Shown: positions 17,322 to 26,582 of the stretch, one piece after another
How positions within the stretch are numbered: position 1 is the stretch's first letter
Layout: every line of letters begins with the position of its first letter
Assembly: GCA_030612835.1 (NCBI GenBank)
Contig: JAUWND010000004.1
Coordinates: 1-40,781 of the forward strand
DNA length: 40,781 nt
Reading direction: 5' to 3'
Source of the DNA: Candidatus Methanophagales archaeon
GTDB taxonomy: Archaea; Halobacteriota; Syntropharchaeia; Alkanophagales; Methanospirareceae
Program-made: the position numbers and the translations under genes
The notes under the pieces: model-generated
Seen by the model: only the letters and a program-made list of their open reading frames with translations
Database searches by the model: none
What the model was told of the DNA's origin: nothing

Positions 17322-17657
17322 TTACGTCCCATTTTCTGGCACATATATCACCTCTCCCGTTTCTAACCGGTACGCAATCCCCAATTTATGACCTTGACCA
17401 CCAGCCAATTCTTCTGTCATGTTCATCACCTTTATCTCCAGCCCTTTTTTGATAATCACCTGCATGTTCTCTTTTCCAGGATTCTTCACGATTGTTATGT
17501 CCGCAGTGGGGTTCAAGAGTTCAGGCACACTCGCCGAAAATACCAGTGCAATAAGTAGTGCAACTGCAAAGACCATTGCAGCGTCAAACAGGTTCGCCAC
17601 CCCACCCAGCGGGTCCTCCTCTTCATCCAGAATTAACCGCCTTCTCCGCCTTCTCAT
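17322..17657 (-). CDS. DUF2149 family protein; ExbD/MotB-like topology
   Basis: MRRRRRRLILDEEEDPLGGVANLFDAAMVFAVALLIALVFS...; one N-terminal TM, adjacent to the ExbB homolog. Confidence 0.8.
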   Translation of the reverse strand: MRRRRRRLILDEEEDPLGGVANLFDAAMVFAVALLIALVFSASVPELLNPTADITIVKNPGKENMQVIIKKGLEIKVMNMTEELAGGQGHKLGIAYRLETGEVIYVPENGT

Positions 17658-17658
17658 T

Positions 17659-18276
17659 TTATCTTAATACCTCCACTACGTATTCCATATCACTCAAATC
17701 CTGTGTGTACCACCGCTTCTTGACTACTACGATTGCGTACGCGATACCACCTGTGAGGAGCCCGAGGACAGTTGTGCTGAACGCAACAACCATATTAGTT
17801 GCAAGCTGCTGGATATCTCCTGTGGTGAGCCCCATTAGTGCAGGCCCTAAGGGTATCAATGTACCCATTAATCCAAACATAGGCCCCAACTTTGCAACTA
17901 ATCTCGCCTTTTCCAGCTCTTTTGTTATCCTTAGCTCATAGTCCTGAAGCAACTTCTCCGCTTCGACCGAAAATTTAGTCTCCCGTAGTGACTCCACAAG
18001 ATCGGCAATGAAATCTTTTAGAAGGTCATTGGAGCCACTGGCATTCAGAACATCAGCCGCTTTATTATACTCCTGCTTCTGTATATGTTCATGTGCATTT
18101 CTGCATCCTGCCTTTAGCTTGGCCATATCCCTGCTCCTCGATGCGTATTCTGATAAAAATTGGCCTACTGAAATAAGTGCCCATGCCACCAGACCAAGCA
18201 GTATAATAATTACGGGGTAGAGCAGCGAATTCGAGATCATAAACATAGCCCCGATTATGCCACTAGATGCGTCCAT
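17659..18276 (-). CDS. MotA/TolQ/ExbB proton channel family protein
   Basis: LGPMFGLMGTLIPLGPALMGLTTGDIQQLATNMVVAFSTTVLGLLTGGIAYAI is the ExbB/TolQ signature region. Confidence 0.85.
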   Translation of the reverse strand: MDASSGIIGAMFMISNSLLYPVIIILLGLVAWALISVGQFLSEYASRSRDMAKLKAGCRNAHEHIQKQEYNKAADVLNASGSNDLLKDFIADLVESLRETKFSVEAEKLLQDYELRITKELEKARLVAKLGPMFGLMGTLIPLGPALMGLTTGDIQQLATNMVVAFSTTVLGLLTGGIAYAIVVVKKRWYTQDLSDMEYVVEVLR

Positions 18277-19013
18277 TTTTTGCCTCCTTTATTTCTCTTC
18301 ACTCTTTTGTGCCTATCTATCAAAAAACCAACCCCTATAAGAGATGCCATCAATATGAATGAACGAAATATCATAGGATAATCTACGGAAAACTCCGGGT
18401 AGGGTATGCTTTTAGCCTGAATGTACGCAGGGATTATTAAAGGTGATAATAGGTAAAATAGACCGAATAAGATCATAACCGAGCCAAGTGTGGATGGATT
18501 TTTGATTCTTAAAACACCTGCGACCGAAGAAACCGTAAATGCGAATACGCATACACCGAAGAAGAAAATTGCACCTACAATGACTCCTATCCCTAAGTTG
18601 TTGATACTGGTGAGTTGAGAGAGCATCAAACAAGCAAGAAATGTTGCTGTTAAACATACAGGGCATGGAATAGAGAGCCATAGGAACGTCTTCCGCGAAA
18701 GGTCATTCGCACGAGAAAGCCATTCTCGCTTCGTTTTTATACCGAAATAGACGAGCCCTATTGCGATAATAAGGTGCATTATAACACCGGTTGCAAGGAT
18801 ATTCTGCGTTATATCAGGCGCGATAATACCTACCAAATAGCTAAGGATGATAGAAGCGCAAAAATAAATAAACGCTATGTAAACCACTTCCTTCCGCTTT
18901 AGGTTGGCGAAACCGCATCCTAAGCCGGTTTTTAATGCTAAGATTGCTACACCCGTGAGCACACCTAATGCAATGATAATATTTTGCTCGGTCATATAAT
19001 AATTACTTTTCAC
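18255..19013 (-). CDS. DUF2162 family putative transporter
   Basis: Multi-TM protein starting ALGVLTGVAILALKTGLGCGFANLKRKEV, PCPVCLTATFLA motif; overlaps the exbB-like gene by 22 nt. Confidence 0.75.
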   Translation of the reverse strand: MKSNYYMTEQNIIIALGVLTGVAILALKTGLGCGFANLKRKEVVYIAFIYFCASIILSYLVGIIAPDITQNILATGVIMHLIIAIGLVYFGIKTKREWLSRANDLSRKTFLWLSIPCPVCLTATFLACLMLSQLTSINNLGIGVIVGAIFFFGVCVFAFTVSSVAGVLRIKNPSTLGSVMILFGLFYLLSPLIIPAYIQAKSIPYPEFSVDYPMIFRSFILMASLIGVGFLIDRHKRVKRNKGGKKWTHLVA

Positions 19014-19097
19014 TCATCCATCCTATACCCAGAACTTTCATCTTTTTCTTTACGCCCCTTTCTAATGAAGAAAAATACACCCTTAAATATCCCTCTG

Positions 19098-19122
19098 TTT
19101 GGGTAATAGCTATAATCCAAAT
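19098..19122. promoter_or_regulatory. Palindromic operator candidate upstream of the DUF2162 operon
   Basis: TTTGGGTAATAGCTATAATCCAAAT; TATA-like TTAAATAT (minus strand) at about 19082-19090. Confidence 0.45.
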
Positions 19123-19146
19123 AGGTATAATTTCGTATATGTGTGG

Positions 19147-19267
19147 CTTGACATTGTCACATTTCATTTAAAATCGGTTCGGGTTGTGATGGAGATAAAA
19201 TGACATATCTCCACTCTATATCCTCTGCGCTCTCTGTGAACTCTGCGGTTAATCTGACAATGTCAAG
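19147..19267. repeat. 121-bp element bounded by 13-bp perfect inverted repeats
   Basis: CTTGACATTGTCA (19147-19159) and TGACAATGTCAAG (19255-19267). Confidence 0.6.
19222..19255 (-). repeat. 34-bp dispersed repeat, inverted copy of 21963-21996
   Basis: Reverse complement AGATTAACCGCAGAGTTCACAGAGAGCGCAGAGG vs AGATTAACCGCAGAGTTCACAGAGAACGCAGAGG: one mismatch. Confidence 0.9.
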
Positions 19268-19286
19268 GTATAACTGATCTAAAAAA

Positions 19287-19400
19287 GTACAAGATTTTAC
19301 AAGACACTTTTTCTTTTTGCAAAAGAAAAATATACGTTCTTTTGGTAAAGCTTTTCTTTTTAAGAAAAGGTTTGTGGAAATCCGTGTAATCGTGTGGTTT
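19287..19400. repeat. Non-coding GxxExxY-type inverted-repeat element (MITE-like)
   Basis: Ends ...TACAAGATTTTACAAGACAC and GGAAATCCGTGTAATCGTGTGGTTT; ends 12 nt from the lrp stop. Confidence 0.45.
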
Positions 19401-19412
19401 TAAAAGTTCTCG

Positions 19413-19898
19413 TCAACCCTCTTCGCATAAACACTCCAAAAGCGGGTCTTCCGGTTTATCCTTCATCGTTTGATACACTATGAACGTTTCCGTCCTCTCA
19501 ACAGCGCCAAATGATTGCATCAGCCTTAAGAATTCCGTCATCTCTTCCTTGTCCCGAAAAAGGAGTTCCAGAAAGAAATCAAACCTACCGAAGAGGAGCT
19601 GAATCTTTCTTACATTTCTACTGGCACTCAAGAACTCCACGAGTTCCGTCCTCAAATTCTCTTCCGGCTTCGCAATGAGGAGAACATAAGCCCTGAATGA
19701 GTATCCAAGCTTATCAGCATCTAAACACGCTGAAAATCGCTTTACTATACCCGCTTCTGATAGCTTCTTCAATCGCTCAAAAGCCACTTGTCTGCTTATC
19801 CCACATGCTCTGCCCAGCCCGGAATAAGAGTGTCTCCCGTTTTCAAGCAACGCCTTCAAAATACATTTGTCCTTCTTTTTCAACTTCGTTTCCATCAA
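19413..19898 (-). CDS. Lrp/AsnC family transcriptional regulator
   Basis: KKDKCILKALLENGRHSYSGLGRACGISRQVAFERLKKLSEAGIVKRFSACLDADKLGYSFRAYVLL: Lrp HTH plus start of RAM domain. Confidence 0.85.
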   Translation of the reverse strand: MMETKLKKKDKCILKALLENGRHSYSGLGRACGISRQVAFERLKKLSEAGIVKRFSACLDADKLGYSFRAYVLLIAKPEENLRTELVEFLSASRNVRKIQLLFGRFDFFLELLFRDKEEMTEFLRLMQSFGAVERTETFIVYQTMKDKPEDPLLECLCEEG

Positions 19899-19962
19899 TT
19901 GTAAAAATAAAATAAAGATATATTTATATATTGATCTTTTTTATTTCTTTTGGTTTGAGAAG

Positions 19963-21885
19963 ATGAAAACGAAAGAGGAAAAGCGAAGTAGAGGGGTAGA
20001 AGATAAAAGAACAATGGAGATGTTAAAAGCGAGGTTGGGAGAGGAAAATTACCAGAAACTTATCAAGATATATAATCCTGAACTCCATCAATTTGTTGCT
20101 AAGTATATAGAGCTTTGCAATCCTGACAAGATTTTTGTATGCTCTGATTTACCGGAAGATCTCCAGTACATCCGACGAGAGACGATAAGAGCCGGTGAGG
20201 AGGAGGAACTTGCTATGGATGGGCATACAGTCCATTTTGACGGCTATTACGACCAGGCAAGGGATAAGGCGAATTCTAAGTTCCTTTTACCGCTGGATGT
20301 TGAGTTAGGACCTAATATGAATGCAATGGACCGAGAGGAGGGGCTCAAAGAGATTCACCCGATTATGAAAGACATAATGCAGGGGCACCAGTTGTACGTG
20401 CGATTCTTTTGTTTAGGACCACACAATTCACAATTCGCCATACCCGCAGTTCAACTTACCGATTCCGGTTATGTTGCGCATTCGGAGGATCTGTTATATA
20501 GACAAGGATACGATGAGTTCGTAAGATTGGGACGATCAGCACGGTTTTTGAAGTTTGTGCATTCCGCAGGAGAGCTGGACGAGAGGAAGACCTCAAAGAA
20601 CATAGATAAACGCAGGGTTTATATTGATCTTGAAGACGAGACGGTATATAGCTTGAATACGCAGTACGGTGGCAATACAATAGGACTTAAAAAGTTAGCG
20701 ATGCGTCCTGCGATAACCCGAGCGTCAAAAGAAGGATGGCTGACCGAGCACATGTTCATTATGGGCGTGCATGGCCCTTCCGGACGGGTGACCTATTTTA
20801 CCGGTGCGTTTCCTTCGCTCTGCGGTAAGACCTCTACCGCCATGCTACCTGGAGAGACTATTGTTGGTGATGACATAGCCTACCTCAGGAACATAGATGG
20901 CGTAATACACGCGGTCAACCCGGAGAATGGCATATTTGGGATAATACAGGGTGTAAACTCTGTGGACGATCCCCAGATTTGGAATGCGCTCCACAGCCCG
21001 GGCGAGGTTATATTCTCTAATGTGCTGATCACAGAAGATAAAGGCGTTCACTGGATAGGTAAAGACGAAGAAGAGCCGGAAAGGGGGTTCCATCATTCGG
21101 GTGAATGGACGCCCGGAAAGAGAGATGAAGATGATAATTTGATTTCGCTTTCGCATCCAAATGCCCGATTCACGCTCGACATGCGACTATTAGAGAATGT
21201 TGACCCAGAACTCAATAATCCGGCAGGTGTTTTGGTAGGCGGGATAATATATGGCGGACGAGATTCTGACACAAAAGTGCCGGTTGAGGAATCCTTCGAT
21301 TGGGTGCATGGTGTTATCTCCATGGGTGCCGCACTGGAATCAGAAACTACCGCCGCCACTCTAGGAAAAGAAGGCGTTAGAAAAATCAATCCCATGTCTA
21401 ACCTGGATTTCCTTTCTATACCTATTGGTAGATATATAGAATGTCATCTGAATTTTGGCGCTAAATTGAATAATCCACCACCTATATTCTCGGTTAATTA
21501 TTTCCTGAGTGATGCGGAAGGGAATTTCACGAATGATAAAACCGATAAGGCAGTGTGGCTTAAATGGATGGAACTGCGTTCACATCACGAAGTAGAGGCG
21601 ATAAAAACGCCCACCGGATTTATACCAAGATACGAAGATCTTAAAAGGCTGTTCCAGGAAGTGCTTAAAAAGGACTATTCTGAAGAGGATTACAATAAGC
21701 AATTCTCTGTGCGCGTAGCGGAAAATTTGGCTAAGATCGAGCGAGTGAAGGAGTTCTACAAGACAAAAGTGTATGATACACCGCAGATAGTATTTGAGGT
21801 GCTGGAAGAGCAAAGGCAAAGATTAATCCAGGCGGGTGAGAAATATGGCGATCCTATATCGCCATTAAAACTAAAACTTTCTTAG
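19963..21885 (+). CDS. pckG: Phosphoenolpyruvate carboxykinase (GTP)
   Basis: GAFPSLCGKTSTAMLPGETIVGDD kinase loop, PRNDxx-like context, FDWVHGVISMGAALESETTAA; true start likely the Met at 19963 (track ORF starts inside the divergent lrp gene). Confidence 0.9.
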   Translation: MKTKEEKRSRGVEDKRTMEMLKARLGEENYQKLIKIYNPELHQFVAKYIELCNPDKIFVCSDLPEDLQYIRRETIRAGEEEELAMDGHTVHFDGYYDQARDKANSKFLLPLDVELGPNMNAMDREEGLKEIHPIMKDIMQGHQLYVRFFCLGPHNSQFAIPAVQLTDSGYVAHSEDLLYRQGYDEFVRLGRSARFLKFVHSAGELDERKTSKNIDKRRVYIDLEDETVYSLNTQYGGNTIGLKKLAMRPAITRASKEGWLTEHMFIMGVHGPSGRVTYFTGAFPSLCGKTSTAMLPGETIVGDDIAYLRNIDGVIHAVNPENGIFGIIQGVNSVDDPQIWNALHSPGEVIFSNVLITEDKGVHWIGKDEEEPERGFHHSGEWTPGKRDEDDNLISLSHPNARFTLDMRLLENVDPELNNPAGVLVGGIIYGGRDSDTKVPVEESFDWVHGVISMGAALESETTAATLGKEGVRKINPMSNLDFLSIPIGRYIECHLNFGAKLNNPPPIFSVNYFLSDAEGNFTNDKTDKAVWLKWMELRSHHEVEAIKTPTGFIPRYEDLKRLFQEVLKKDYSEEDYNKQFSVRVAENLAKIERVKEFYKTKVYDTPQIVFEVLEEQRQRLIQAGEKYGDPISPLKLKLS

Positions 21886-21962
21886 GGGAAGTATTGCCAT
21901 AAGGGAACCCACAGTAAATAATCTACCCCTAGGTATGCGTATTTATGTAAGTTGATAGTATT

Positions 21963-21996
21963 AGATTAACCGCAGAGTTCACAGAGAACGCAGAGG
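21963..21996 (+). repeat. 34-bp dispersed repeat, inverted copy of 19222-19255
   Basis: AGATTAACCGCAGAGTTCACAGAGAACGCAGAGG. Confidence 0.9.
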
Positions 21997-22133
21997 AGGT
22001 AAGAACAACATATTTTATTCTATAGCTACTCTTATAGATCAAATAGGAATTCCCGTATAAAAGGTGGCTGTAGGACAAAAAAAGACTTACATAGAGGGGA
22101 ATCGTATAGTGAGTAAGCAGGAGTATATCAAGA

Positions 22134-24839
22134 ATGAAACGGATTGAAAAAGCATCTTTGATCTGTGGCCTTACGTTGGTCTTGTTATTCTGCTTGTCGC
22201 TCTATATCCGGGTCGCTATCCCGTACAACATCGTCTTTAATGACACATTCGTGCGATTTGGCGGCTATGACCCCTGGTATAACATAAGGCTTGTTGAAAA
22301 TACACTGCATCACTTCCCTCACCGCATCTACTTTGATCCGTTCACCGCTTATCCTCAGGGTACGTATAACCCTTTTGGAACTCCGTTATTTGATCTGTCG
22401 CTTGCGTTCATCGTATGGGCAGTAGGACTTGGAAATCCATTCGCTATTTTAACCCGGAGTATGATAGAAGAGATATGGGCGTGGTATCCGGCTGTTTTAG
22501 CTGCCCTTACTATCTTCCCGGTTTATTTCATTGGGAAAGGATTATATAACAGGGGTGCAGGACTTCTTGCCGCAGCTCTTATAGCCATCCTCCCCGGACA
22601 GTTCTTGATTCGTTCTCTATTAGGATTTACAGACCATCACGCTATGGAGACCCTTTTCAGCACGATTGCCATGCTTTTTCTTATCCTTGCGCTGAAGAGT
22701 GCGCGTGAGAAAGGAATAACTTTTCAGTCATTCTTAGGAGGAGATAGGGGTTCGTTAAAAAAGCCAATTGTATATTCCATCATATCTGGTGTTTTTCTAG
22801 GGTCTTATTTCCTCGCATGGTTCGGTGCTCCGCTTTTCATATTAATCTTGTGTACATATGCAGTGGTTCAACATGTCGCTGATCATCTTAGAGAGAAAGA
22901 CACCGATTATCTTTGCATTGTCTGCGTACCTGTTTTTATCATTCCCTTAGCTATGATAGCACCTGCACTTTCTTTTGGGTTCCTTTCCGAAATCCACAAG
23001 TGGTCTCTTCTTCTTGCCATATTCGTTCCGCCCGTTTTAACTGCGCTTTCTTTATTGATAAGAAAAGCAAAAATAAAACCTTATTGGTACCCTATAGTAG
23101 TAATTTTAGCAATAGCAGCAATAATTTCCCTTTTGTGGTTTTTCTATCCTTCTTTATACTCAGCGATAGTAGAACAGCTCCGATACGTATTCTTCCCTTC
23201 CGAGTCTTCTAAAACCATAATTGAGGCTCGACCCATGGAATGGGCCAATATATGGGCTTGGTTCACTACCACTTTCTTCCTCGCTTTTGTCGCCCTCGCA
23301 TGGATAGGTTATAATATCTGGAGGAAATGGCGTGCAGAGGAGATTCTTCTTTTCGTGTGGTGCGCAATAATGCTTTTTGCTTGCTTCGGTCAGGGCAGAT
23401 TTAGTACGTACTATGCAATAAATGTCGCCATCCTCTGTGGTTTCCTATCCTGGGAGATTATCGAGCTTGTGGCATTTAGAGGTGCAGAAAAAGGCGTCAG
23501 AGATATGAAAGAATCGAAAGGGCCGTTGGAAGAGAAAAGAGAGGATGCTATAAAGGGTAAGCGGAGAAGAAAAACGATAAAAACGCAAAAGAGTAATGAA
23601 ATAAAAAATAAAAAATTCTTACGCGTGGATGTTGTATTAACCTTCATCGTCATCTTAAGTGTTGTTTTTTTCTTCCCCTTAAATGAGTCATTGACAACGG
23701 CAAAGCTTGGCTGTGGAGGCCCGCGAGAGGACTGGTATGAATCGCTTTCCTGGATGAGGGGGAACACACCCGATACGGGTGTTGATTTTTATGCTTTATA
23801 TCCTCGCGATTATGCTTATCCTGACTCTGCATATTCCGTGATGAGCTGGTGGGACTATGGTAATTGGATCACTTATATCGCACATAGGATTCCGGTGGCT
23901 AATAACTTTCAGCAGGGTATAGGAGGGCCAAATAGTCCTGGCGCCGCCATTTTTTTCATTGCGAAAAAGGAATCAGTAGCAAATGCGGTCGCAGATGCAT
24001 TTGACGTGAGGTATGTTGTGAGTGCTTTCCCGATGGTAGATACAATGGCATCATATCAGGATCTATACGGGTCAATGACCTTCTGGGCTAATGACACAAC
24101 AGGACGCTATACGTTGGACCAAACAGAAGGGAGATCCATATTTGAGCTGAGAGAAGAATACTACAAGACGATGGTGACAAAGTTGCATATGTTCGACGGA
24201 AGTGAGACGCAATTCAAAGGCGGATACCTTGGGAAGTCATCCATATTGGTAATTAGACCATTTCAGACGAAACCATTGCAACATTACCGGTTGGTGCACG
24301 AGTCATCCACCTACATGCTACCACATGCTATTCTAAATGTCAAAACCGATGACTTGCAGGCATGGGAATGCTATGTTGGATCTAATTATACTATGGCGGA
24401 ACGATTAGCGTATGAACTTCGTCATGGCTTTACCGATCCGGAATATCCCGATTTGGCTAGATGGACCCCGCCTTTCGTTTCGCCGATGAGCTTTGTAAAG
24501 GTGTTTGAATATGTGAAAGGGGCGAAGATAGAAGGTAGAGCACCTAGTGGCGCTATTGTTGAGATAGCGACAAATATAACCACAAACCAGGGTAGAGAAT
24601 TTATGTACTCTCAAATAGCAATGCCTAACGGCACCTACGAATTTGTTGTGCCATATTCAACAGAAGGACCGATAGAAAGAGTCGGATACACAAATTTTGA
24701 TGTTCTCGCAGCCCCCTATGTCTTAAGGATAGGTCATATAGAAAACGAAACGATAGTATGGGATACAAGGCAGGTTGTGGTAGAGATCACAGAAGGAGAA
24801 GTGATGGAAGGGAAAACAGTAAGGGTCGATTTAGTGTAA
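22134..24839 (+). CDS. aglB: STT3/AglB family oligosaccharyltransferase
   Basis: Multi-TM N-terminus with FGGYDPWYNIRLVENTLHHFP and FTDHHAMETLF; WWDYGNWI motif; soluble C-terminal domain. Confidence 0.92.
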   Translation: MKRIEKASLICGLTLVLLFCLSLYIRVAIPYNIVFNDTFVRFGGYDPWYNIRLVENTLHHFPHRIYFDPFTAYPQGTYNPFGTPLFDLSLAFIVWAVGLGNPFAILTRSMIEEIWAWYPAVLAALTIFPVYFIGKGLYNRGAGLLAAALIAILPGQFLIRSLLGFTDHHAMETLFSTIAMLFLILALKSAREKGITFQSFLGGDRGSLKKPIVYSIISGVFLGSYFLAWFGAPLFILILCTYAVVQHVADHLREKDTDYLCIVCVPVFIIPLAMIAPALSFGFLSEIHKWSLLLAIFVPPVLTALSLLIRKAKIKPYWYPIVVILAIAAIISLLWFFYPSLYSAIVEQLRYVFFPSESSKTIIEARPMEWANIWAWFTTTFFLAFVALAWIGYNIWRKWRAEEILLFVWCAIMLFACFGQGRFSTYYAINVAILCGFLSWEIIELVAFRGAEKGVRDMKESKGPLEEKREDAIKGKRRRKTIKTQKSNEIKNKKFLRVDVVLTFIVILSVVFFFPLNESLTTAKLGCGGPREDWYESLSWMRGNTPDTGVDFYALYPRDYAYPDSAYSVMSWWDYGNWITYIAHRIPVANNFQQGIGGPNSPGAAIFFIAKKESVANAVADAFDVRYVVSAFPMVDTMASYQDLYGSMTFWANDTTGRYTLDQTEGRSIFELREEYYKTMVTKLHMFDGSETQFKGGYLGKSSILVIRPFQTKPLQHYRLVHESSTYMLPHAILNVKTDDLQAWECYVGSNYTMAERLAYELRHGFTDPEYPDLARWTPPFVSPMSFVKVFEYVKGAKIEGRAPSGAIVEIATNITTNQGREFMYSQIAMPNGTYEFVVPYSTEGPIERVGYTNFDVLAAPYVLRIGHIENETIVWDTRQVVVEITEGEVMEGKTVRVDLV

Positions 24840-24881
24840 AAAGAACTACAAGAAAAATTGTCAACGGAGGGAGAGTAGAAT

Positions 24882-25331
24882 TCAAATCTTCTTCTCATAC
24901 ACTATTGCATCATCGCCATCCGCATAATAGCCTTTAATGAGATATGCCCGTTTATAACCCTGTTTTTTATAAAATCTTATCGCACCCCAGTTACTTTTTC
25001 TGACCTCCAGCGTGACTTTATCGAAACCGGACGCGCGAAATTCGTGATCCACTATCTTTAATAACCTTTTTCCTATTCCTTTCATTCCATATCCCTTATC
25101 CACTGCAAGTCCGGATATATGTCCATGCCCTCTTCTTATCGCGCCACCGACAAAACCAATAACCCTATCTGCCTTAGTAACGACAAAGAAATATCGCTCG
25201 AAGGAATGGTACAAATCCGCTATATCAGACGATGTATTTATTGTTCTTATATTCCCCTTCCATAGACGTACAATATCTCGCAGATCCGCTTCTGTTGCTT
25301 TCCTTATCTGCACTTCATATTCTATTTCCAT
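24882..25331 (-). CDS. GNAT family N-acetyltransferase (RimI-like)
   Basis: VQIRKATEADLRDIVRLW...ISGLAVDKGYGMKGIGKRLLKIVDHEFRASGFDKVTLEVRKSNWGAIRFYKKQGYKR; start taken at 25331. Confidence 0.85.
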   Translation of the reverse strand: MEIEYEVQIRKATEADLRDIVRLWKGNIRTINTSSDIADLYHSFERYFFVVTKADRVIGFVGGAIRRGHGHISGLAVDKGYGMKGIGKRLLKIVDHEFRASGFDKVTLEVRKSNWGAIRFYKKQGYKRAYLIKGYYADGDDAIVYEKKI

Positions 25332-25398
25332 TTTTATTAATTTAAAGTCTAGATCTAATTTTAAGTATGCAAATAACAAAAATCGAGTGGAAGGGAAA

Positions 25399-26505
25399 AT
25401 GGATACAAAACGTATGAAAATATTTGTTCCCTTTTTTATATTCTGTCTGTTCACAAGTATTGCATCCGGAGAGGCAGGGTATGTAACGGATAATGACGGA
25501 CCTGAAATAGATATTACGAATATATCAGATGCGATAGAAGAAGCCAATTATAGCTCATTTAATGAGATAAACAATTTCACTACCTTTCCATTAGACATTG
25601 GTAATTACCTCTTTTCCTTTGCTGTTGCAACGGATATTCATTGGTCGAGTTCCAATAGTATTAGTGATTTTGGCCGTATGTATAAGTATAGTGACCGGCT
25701 CTTAGCAGACGTTGTCTCAGCAATCAATGCAGAAAGCGTTAACTTCACCATTTTATTAGGCGACTTAACCGATACTGGACTGGCATATGAGTTCGATAAT
25801 GTTACCGAACGGTTAAATAATCTAGATAGGCCCTTTTATCCGGTTATCGGTAATCATGACAAATCAGAAGGCGCATGGATAACACAATGGGCGGAATTAG
25901 GGCAGGAAAACACCACATATAGCTTTAATTTCGCCGGATGGCACTTTATCGTATTAGATAGTGTAAATGATACAGATACCGAGCAGGGCATCGTTACCGA
26001 TGATATTATGAAATGGTTACAGGATGATTTAAAAGCACATAAAACAATGCCAACCATAATATGCTTGCATTTTTTGGTTAATGATGTACCAGGACTCGCT
26101 GAGCTTTGTGCCATTTCGGGTCTTAACCCATACATAGAGAATAATAAGGAATTTAAGGTCATGCTAAATAACTATCCTAATGTTGCCGCCGTTCTTTCCG
26201 GGCATGGACATCTCAATAGCATCACATATAATAACAATGTTACCTTTATTGAAACCGCGAGCGTGATACAGTATCCTATTACCTACGATATTTATCGTGT
26301 TTATGAATATGGATTCATAAAAACTCAGCACAAGATATACCAGGACTTAAATATTAGTGAACTGAGCAGGGAAACGGCCATCAACTATCTGAATGATATA
26401 TTACCACGCCTCGGCGACTATTATGTAAGCTTTATTTTTGGTTCCTTGTCTGACAGGTCAATAAATGTCTCTTTCGCCCCCCAGAATCTTAGAGACGGTA
26501 ATTAA
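25399..26505 (+). CDS. Secreted calcineurin-like metallophosphoesterase
   Basis: Signal peptide; ATDIHW, LLGDLTDTG, VIGNHD, SGHGHLN motifs. Confidence 0.88.
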   Translation: MDTKRMKIFVPFFIFCLFTSIASGEAGYVTDNDGPEIDITNISDAIEEANYSSFNEINNFTTFPLDIGNYLFSFAVATDIHWSSSNSISDFGRMYKYSDRLLADVVSAINAESVNFTILLGDLTDTGLAYEFDNVTERLNNLDRPFYPVIGNHDKSEGAWITQWAELGQENTTYSFNFAGWHFIVLDSVNDTDTEQGIVTDDIMKWLQDDLKAHKTMPTIICLHFLVNDVPGLAELCAISGLNPYIENNKEFKVMLNNYPNVAAVLSGHGHLNSITYNNNVTFIETASVIQYPITYDIYRVYEYGFIKTQHKIYQDLNISELSRETAINYLNDILPRLGDYYVSFIFGSLSDRSINVSFAPQNLRDGN

Positions 26506-26582
26506 AGCTTAACCCGCAACTGTTCAATATTCGGGTGACTGAAATCCGTAAATAGCACATTTAAACAGGGTAGCGATTTTTT

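Noticed and set aside
17178-19413. Cobalamin riboswitch upstream of the metal operons
   Set aside because: No B12-box-like sequence recognised, and archaeal operons of this kind usually use protein regulators.
19867-19962. N-terminal 32-aa extension of the PEPCK ORF
   Set aside because: Would overlap the start of the divergent lrp gene and covers its AT-rich promoter; Met at 19963 is the likely start.
25332-25547. N-terminal extension of the GNAT ORF
   Set aside because: Overlaps the start of the divergent phosphoesterase; Met at 25331 fits the GNAT domain start.
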